From NCBI GenBank assembly GCA_028713595.1, contig JAQTNZ010000099.1, forward strand, positions 1-7,896: a stretch of 7,896 bases of DNA. The letters are read 5' to 3'. Shown one piece after another: positions 4,855-7,896 of this stretch. Both the position numbers and the translations under genes were made by a program. This DNA comes from Methylovulum sp. GTDB lineage: Bacteria; Pseudomonadota; Gammaproteobacteria; Methylococcales; Methylomonadaceae. Under the pieces are notes generated by a model. The model searched no databases. It was not told where the DNA came from and saw only the letters and a list, made by a program, of their open reading frames with translations. Position 1 is the first letter of the stretch. Each line of letters opens with the position of its first letter.

Positions 4855-5430
4855 ATGAATAAACTAAATAGAGGATGTCTTATATTAAGCCTGCTAGGGC
4901 TAGCAAGCTTTAGCCTATCGACAGCCGTAGAGGCGCATCGCGGAGCGGTCAATGAAGTTGACCCGTGTAATATTTTAGTCGGGGATGAGCGGGTACACTT
5001 TACCGCCTATACGCCAAGCTTTAACAATACTAAAGAATATTGCCAATCGATCCCGAACGTGGGCAAAACCAACCTCGTGTTCGATTACGAAGGCAAAAGC
5101 CTGCGCAATCTCACCGTGGAATTTGAAGTGACCAAAGAACCGGAAGGAACGCGGATTTTTTATCAGGAACCTAAGAAAATCAAATCGGGCACGGTCAATG
5201 GGCTCGTTGATTTTAGCCAATTTGGCGCGGGCAATTATCTGGCCCATGTCGCGATTGTCCATGGTGACAAACGCTCAGATAGCCATATTCCCTTTTCGGT
5301 GGGGCTAGAAAAAGAAACGTCTAATAATCTGCCGATTAAATCGCTAATCATGGCGGCGATTCTAGCGCTATTGTTTTACGTTATGAAACGCGCCGCCAAA
5401 AAAGACGGTATCAAACCTTCCGATGTTTAA
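4855..5430 (+). CDS. Secreted protein with C-terminal membrane anchor, possible N-terminal histidine after cleavage
   Basis: I do not recognise a named family. The 191-residue product has a clear signal peptide (MNKLNR, then a hydrophobic core to about residue 23) with likely cleavage after VEA at 27/28, which would leave H28 as the mature N-terminus. The periplasmic part (about 28-158) looks like a single beta-sandwich domain, ending in GNYLAHVAIVHGD and SHIPFSVG. It holds two cysteines (C38, C63) that could form a disulfide and histidines 48, 131, 136 and 144. A transmembrane helix (about 160-177) and a basic cytoplasmic tail (KRAAKK) follow, so the topology is outside with a C-terminal anchor. 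An N-terminal histidine on such a domain recalls copper histidine-brace proteins such as CopC, LPMOs and PmoB, but cleavage after STA (residue 24) is also possible and would abolish that. A strong AGAGGGG (4841-4847) supports the start. Secretion and anchoring are secure; metal binding is a hypothesis. Confidence 0.85.
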   Translation: MNKLNRGCLILSLLGLASFSLSTAVEAHRGAVNEVDPCNILVGDERVHFTAYTPSFNNTKEYCQSIPNVGKTNLVFDYEGKSLRNLTVEFEVTKEPEGTRIFYQEPKKIKSGTVNGLVDFSQFGAGNYLAHVAIVHGDKRSDSHIPFSVGLEKETSNNLPIKSLIMAAILALLFYVMKRAAKKDGIKPSDV

Positions 5431-5465
5431 ACGGTATTTCGCCAAACTGACTGGGAATATGGCTT

Positions 5466-5478
5466 GGCGCATAGCGCC
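5466..5478 (+). repeat. Small GC-rich hairpin
   Basis: GGCGC-ATA-GCGCC forms a perfect 5-bp stem. The first bases of its left arm can alternatively join CGCCAA (5440-5445) with TTGGCG (5464-5469). With no following U-run it is a poor terminator candidate for the gene ending at 5430. Confidence 0.35.
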
Positions 5479-5525
5479 TCGTTGTCGGTCTGTTTAGCTA
5501 CCAAAACACATTAAATAAGCTATAG

Positions 5526-5555
5526 TTGGAGTACAAAGCCACGCTTGTACTCCAA
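5526..5555. repeat. Extragenic palindrome with 11-bp perfect arms
   Basis: TTGGAGTACAA (5526-5536) is followed by its exact reverse complement (5545-5555). The stem gains two further GC pairs if A5537 bulges out, leaving a CAC loop. Neither strand has a U-run after the stem, so it is not an ordinary intrinsic terminator. The shape fits a REP-like extragenic palindrome. Confidence 0.6.
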
Positions 5556-5684
5556 ACCTGCACCCATCCACTTAAGCGGCAAAGGCTCAGGGCTATTTTG
5601 ATTTACTTGCTTCTCGGAAAATTTAAGGTAAAGTGTTTAGTCTATCATAGGCACACCCAAACATTATAACCAAAAGAACTTAAT

Positions 5685-5756
5685 ATGATACCTAGGACAG
5701 CTAATTACCGATATATGTGCCTAATCCAACCATCAAAAACCCTTAAGACTTTATGA
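5685..5756 (+). CDS. Possible 23-residue upstream ORF coupled to the flavoenzyme gene
   Basis: The frame reads MIPRTANYRYMCLIQPSKTL... and stops at TGA 5754-5756, overlapping the ATG at 5753 in an ATGA junction. AAAGAA (5672-5677) lies seven bases before its ATG, while the flavoenzyme ATG itself has no clear ribosome site. This arrangement would suit translational coupling. The peptide has no recognisable motif, and a 23-codon frame can occur by chance, so it is only a candidate. Confidence 0.3.
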   Translation: MIPRTANYRYMCLIQPSKTLKTL

Positions 5757-6742
5757 CAGTGCCTGCCAATAACACATTAATGATAGGGATTATCGGTGGC
5801 GGCGTGGCGGGTATGGCCTGTGCATTGTGGTTAAAACGGCTGGGTTACACCCCCGTTATTATCGAACAGAACGCCAAACTGGGTGGGCAATTGCTCAACT
5901 TGCACCGACCCAACCACTGGGTATTGGGCCTGCCAGGACACACTAGCGCCGAGCTGGCCAGCATTTACGCCGAACATATCCGGCAGGAAGCCATCGACAC
6001 GTTCTGCCCAGGCCGCTTGCTGGCGCTGGACATCACCGACACCGGCTTTAACGCTGTGGTCGAACACGCCGACAAGCGTCACGTATTAGCCCTACGCGCC
6101 ATCGTGATTGCCAGCGGCGTGCGAATTTTGGGGCTTGAGGCGTTTGCAGCGTTACCCGGTTATCAAGCTGTGCTGAAAGCAGAGCTTATCAGTAATTTTC
6201 CCTTCGATCATTTAACAGAACAAGCAAACTGGGCGGGCAAAACCGTGGCGGTGATTGGCGGGGGCGATAACGCTCACTTTACCGCAAAAGACTTAGTGAT
6301 GGCGGGGGCGCATGTCCATTTGCTGGAACGCTCAACTGCGAAAGCACGCACGACCATTCGCCGGGAAGTGCTCGAATTGATAGCGCAAGGCCGCATCAGC
6401 GAACACCCCCAAACTCAAGTGACCGCCTTTCAGATACATCAAGACGGTATCGCCCTGTGCTTAAACAACGGCGACCCTATCACCGTGGACAGAATTTTTG
6501 CCCGTTTGGGCTTTGCCGCTAATAGCGAAGGCTTGGCGGCGTTTGCCGCGTTTGACGGCCTTATTAAAAAAGCCGGTTATATACAAACAGATGCCGCCCA
6601 ACGCACTTCAGTACCGTGGGTTTATGCCATTGGCGATGTCGCCAATGCGCGGCATCAGTCGGTGGTCAACGCCATTGCCGAAGGGGCGGTGGCGGCACAG
6701 GATTTGAGTGAACGGGTGCAAATGAATGACAGCAAATCCTAG
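5753..6742 (+). CDS. FAD/NAD(P)H oxidoreductase, thioredoxin-reductase-like without CxxC (ferredoxin-NADP reductase type)
   Basis: The 329-residue product is a two-dinucleotide-domain flavoprotein. The FAD site shows IIGGGVAG (13-20), E38 at the end of the second strand, and LGGQL (43-47) as in thioredoxin-reductase relatives. VIASGVR (118-124) is the ATG-like motif; VIGGGDNA (167-174) starts the NAD(P)H domain; VYAIGDVAN (290-298) is the final FAD-binding motif. The redox-active CxxC expected in the nucleotide domain of true thioredoxin reductases is absent. Together with the GGGDxA pattern this points to a YumC-type ferredoxin/flavodoxin-NADP reductase or related enzyme. NADPH versus NADH preference is unclear: ERSTAKAR (192-199) replaces the usual HRR. 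The protein is soluble, with no signal peptide. The gene overlaps the next one by 17 bases, indicating an operon. Fold is certain; electron acceptor is inferred. Confidence 0.9.
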   Translation: MTVPANNTLMIGIIGGGVAGMACALWLKRLGYTPVIIEQNAKLGGQLLNLHRPNHWVLGLPGHTSAELASIYAEHIRQEAIDTFCPGRLLALDITDTGFNAVVEHADKRHVLALRAIVIASGVRILGLEAFAALPGYQAVLKAELISNFPFDHLTEQANWAGKTVAVIGGGDNAHFTAKDLVMAGAHVHLLERSTAKARTTIRREVLELIAQGRISEHPQTQVTAFQIHQDGIALCLNNGDPITVDRIFARLGFAANSEGLAAFAAFDGLIKKAGYIQTDAAQRTSVPWVYAIGDVANARHQSVVNAIAEGAVAAQDLSERVQMNDSKS

Positions 6743-7703
6743 TAAAACGCCCCCTTTGGTTTGGGTGGTGGACAGCGCTTATACGGGGGAACTACATGCC
6801 CGTATCGGCTTGGCGGAACGCTTAGGGTATGGTTATAGCCTAATTCCCTTACCCACTGGCGATGCTAGCGCTTACGGGGATATGTTACGGCAACGCTATC
6901 GGCAAGAAGGCTACGGCCACACCACGCCTTTGCTGATTATCACGGGTACGGGCGAGGAAACTACGGCGGAAATCGCCAATTTACGGCCAGTGTTCGCCCA
7001 GCAGTTATTCACGGTTTATCTGGCTTCGATCTTACCCGATGAGCGCCATCCGCGCCTTGGCGAATATGACCTGATCGCCTCGCCGCAATTGTCCGGCAAT
7101 AATATCATCACCTTAATTGGCGTGCCGCATCAACTCAACCATGAAAACTTGGCTTTAGCCTATCAACAACACGCCGATTACTTCAGCACCTTACCCTACC
7201 CTATCATTGGCGTGTTAGTCGGCGGCAATACCCGCTATTGTGATGGCTTTACCCAAAGCCATGCCCTGTATTTAGCAGAGCGCATCATTAATATCAGCCA
7301 AGCATTAGGCGGTTGCCTAGCCATCACCAACAGCCGCCGCACCCCCGCCCCCGCCTTAAACGCCTTACTGGCCGGATTGAATGGCATTCCCCATTATTAT
7401 TTCGATTGGCAACACATCGACCACACCTTTTACCATGCCCTGTTGGCCCATGCCGATCTGTTTGTCGTCACTGGCGATTCATTGTCGATGTGTTCGGAAG
7501 CGGCGTTTACCGGCAAACCCCTACTAGTTGACATCAGCACCAGCGCGACCGAATGTTACCATCGGGAAATTGTCGGCGGCCTGATTGACTACGGGGCGGC
7601 AAAACTGCTCGGCGAAGACTTTGAGCCTTGGCGATACATCCCACCCGACCCGACAGGCACTGTCGCCAACGTGATACAGCAGCGGCTTATGGAGAGGATT
7701 TAG
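6726..7703 (+). CDS. ELM1-family (DUF1022) glycosyltransferase-like protein
   Basis: The 325-residue product matches the ELM1/DUF1022 family, known from the plant mitochondrial-fission factor ELM1 and common in proteobacteria with GT-B-like folds of unproven activity. Seen here: an N-terminal Rossmann-like start (PPLVWVVDSAYTGELHARIGLAERLG), IGVLVGGNT (161-169) opening the second half, TNSRRTP (201-207), and the most diagnostic block VTGDSLSMCSEAAFTGKPL (248-266), resembling a nucleotide-sugar site. There is no signal peptide or transmembrane helix. Its ATG lies inside the end of the flavoenzyme gene, 17 bases before that gene's end and without a good ribosome site, so translational coupling is likely. 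Downstream is a hairpin with T-runs on both sides that could stop this transcript as well as the convergent rRNA. Family confident; activity unknown. Bacterial members have often been thought to act in envelope glycan synthesis, but no such gene is adjacent. Confidence 0.9.
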   Translation: MTANPSKTPPLVWVVDSAYTGELHARIGLAERLGYGYSLIPLPTGDASAYGDMLRQRYRQEGYGHTTPLLIITGTGEETTAEIANLRPVFAQQLFTVYLASILPDERHPRLGEYDLIASPQLSGNNIITLIGVPHQLNHENLALAYQQHADYFSTLPYPIIGVLVGGNTRYCDGFTQSHALYLAERIINISQALGGCLAITNSRRTPAPALNALLAGLNGIPHYYFDWQHIDHTFYHALLAHADLFVVTGDSLSMCSEAAFTGKPLLVDISTSATECYHREIVGGLIDYGAAKLLGEDFEPWRYIPPDPTGTVANVIQQRLMERI

Positions 7704-7759
7704 AGGGTTGCGGCAGGATATACCAAGGTATTTTGAGTGCCCGGCATAAATTTCAGGCG

Positions 7760-7800
7760 AAAAAAAAGCCCGTCCACAAGTGCGGTCGGGCTTCGTTTTT
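7760..7800 (-). terminator. Intrinsic terminator of the rRNA operon, possibly bidirectional
   Basis: Seven pairs (7766-7772 with 7787-7793), one mismatch, then four pairs (7774-7777 with 7782-7785) close a four-base loop. The third inner pair is G-U in minus-strand RNA but A-C in plus-strand RNA, and eight As at 7760-7767 give a U-run on the minus strand, so minus-strand termination after 5S is favoured. Five Ts at 7796-7800 could also serve the plus-strand ELM1 transcript. Confidence 0.85.
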
Positions 7801-7802
7801 GG

Positions 7803-7896
7803 GAGCTTGGCGATTCCCTACTTTCGCATGGCAAACCGCCACACTATCATCGGCGCTAAGCGGTTTCACTTCCGAGTTCGGGATGGGGTCGGGTGG
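7803..7896 (-). rRNA. rrf: 5S ribosomal RNA, 3' portion (5' end outside window)
   Basis: Read on the minus strand, the sequence begins CCACCCGACCCCATCCCGAA and runs through GAAGTGAAAC, TAGCGCCGATGATAGTGTGG and CATGCGAAAGTAGGGAA, aligning without gaps to E. coli 5S from about its position 27 to its 3' end. The mature end is placed at about 7803 by that alignment. About 26 bases of the 5' end, and the rest of the rRNA operon, lie beyond the right edge. A strong terminator follows immediately. Confidence 0.96.

Larger units (their letters stand above)
5431..5752. other. 322-base region before the flavoenzyme gene
   Basis: It contains a small GC hairpin after the secreted-protein gene (5466-5478), a long perfect palindrome (5526-5555), and a possible 23-codon upstream ORF near its right end. 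No promoter stands out clearly; a TATAAC at 5665-5670 lacks a matching -35. Confidence 0.55.

Noticed and set aside
4855..5430. Naming the anchored protein PmoD or CopC
   Set aside because: Topology is similar, but I cannot see the defining metal-ligand motifs of either family; only the architecture comparison is kept.
5831..6082. Minus-strand open frame inside the flavoenzyme gene
   Set aside because: It is antisense to the FAD-binding domain coding region and has no motif or ribosome site of its own.

Overview
The window looks like chromosomal DNA of a gammaproteobacterium. The partial 5S rRNA at the right edge fits that class, and the protein set (single-domain sensor globin, secreted membrane-anchored protein with a possible N-terminal histidine, Wzx-type flippase) is compatible with a methanotroph-like Methylococcales genome. 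The order-level guess is weak and rests on general resemblance only.

Left part, minus strand: a truncated OmpR-family response regulator (1-481) and, upstream of it on the same strand, a complete polysaccharide flippase (674-2137). Next comes a 675-base gene-free stretch (2138-2812) rich in inverted repeats. Its main element is a 202-bp MITE-like sequence (2481-2682) with perfect 19-bp terminal inverted repeats and a flanking AAGGA direct repeat.

Middle part, plus strand: a single-domain protoglobin (2813-3373); an XRE/HigA-like antitoxin-type regulator whose likely original N-terminus is cut off by an in-frame TAA (3605-3922); a DUF2459 lipoprotein (3968-4633); and a secreted, C-terminally anchored protein of unknown function (4855-5430). 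These four are separated by structured intergenic sequence and look like separate units rather than one operon.

Right part, plus strand: a possible 23-codon upstream ORF (5685-5756) overlaps by ATGA the start of a thioredoxin-reductase-like flavoenzyme without a CxxC pair, ferredoxin-NADP reductase type (5753-6742). That gene overlaps an ELM1-family (DUF1022) glycosyltransferase-like gene (6726-7703). They converge on a minus-strand rRNA operon, of which only the 5S 3' portion (7803-7896) and its terminator (7760-7800) lie in the window.

The best leads are the MITE ahead of the globin, the nonsense-interrupted antitoxin-like gene, the possible mature N-terminal histidine of the 4855-5430 product, and the FNR-like/ELM1 pair. 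I saw no CRISPR array, complete transposase, prophage gene or obvious defence system.
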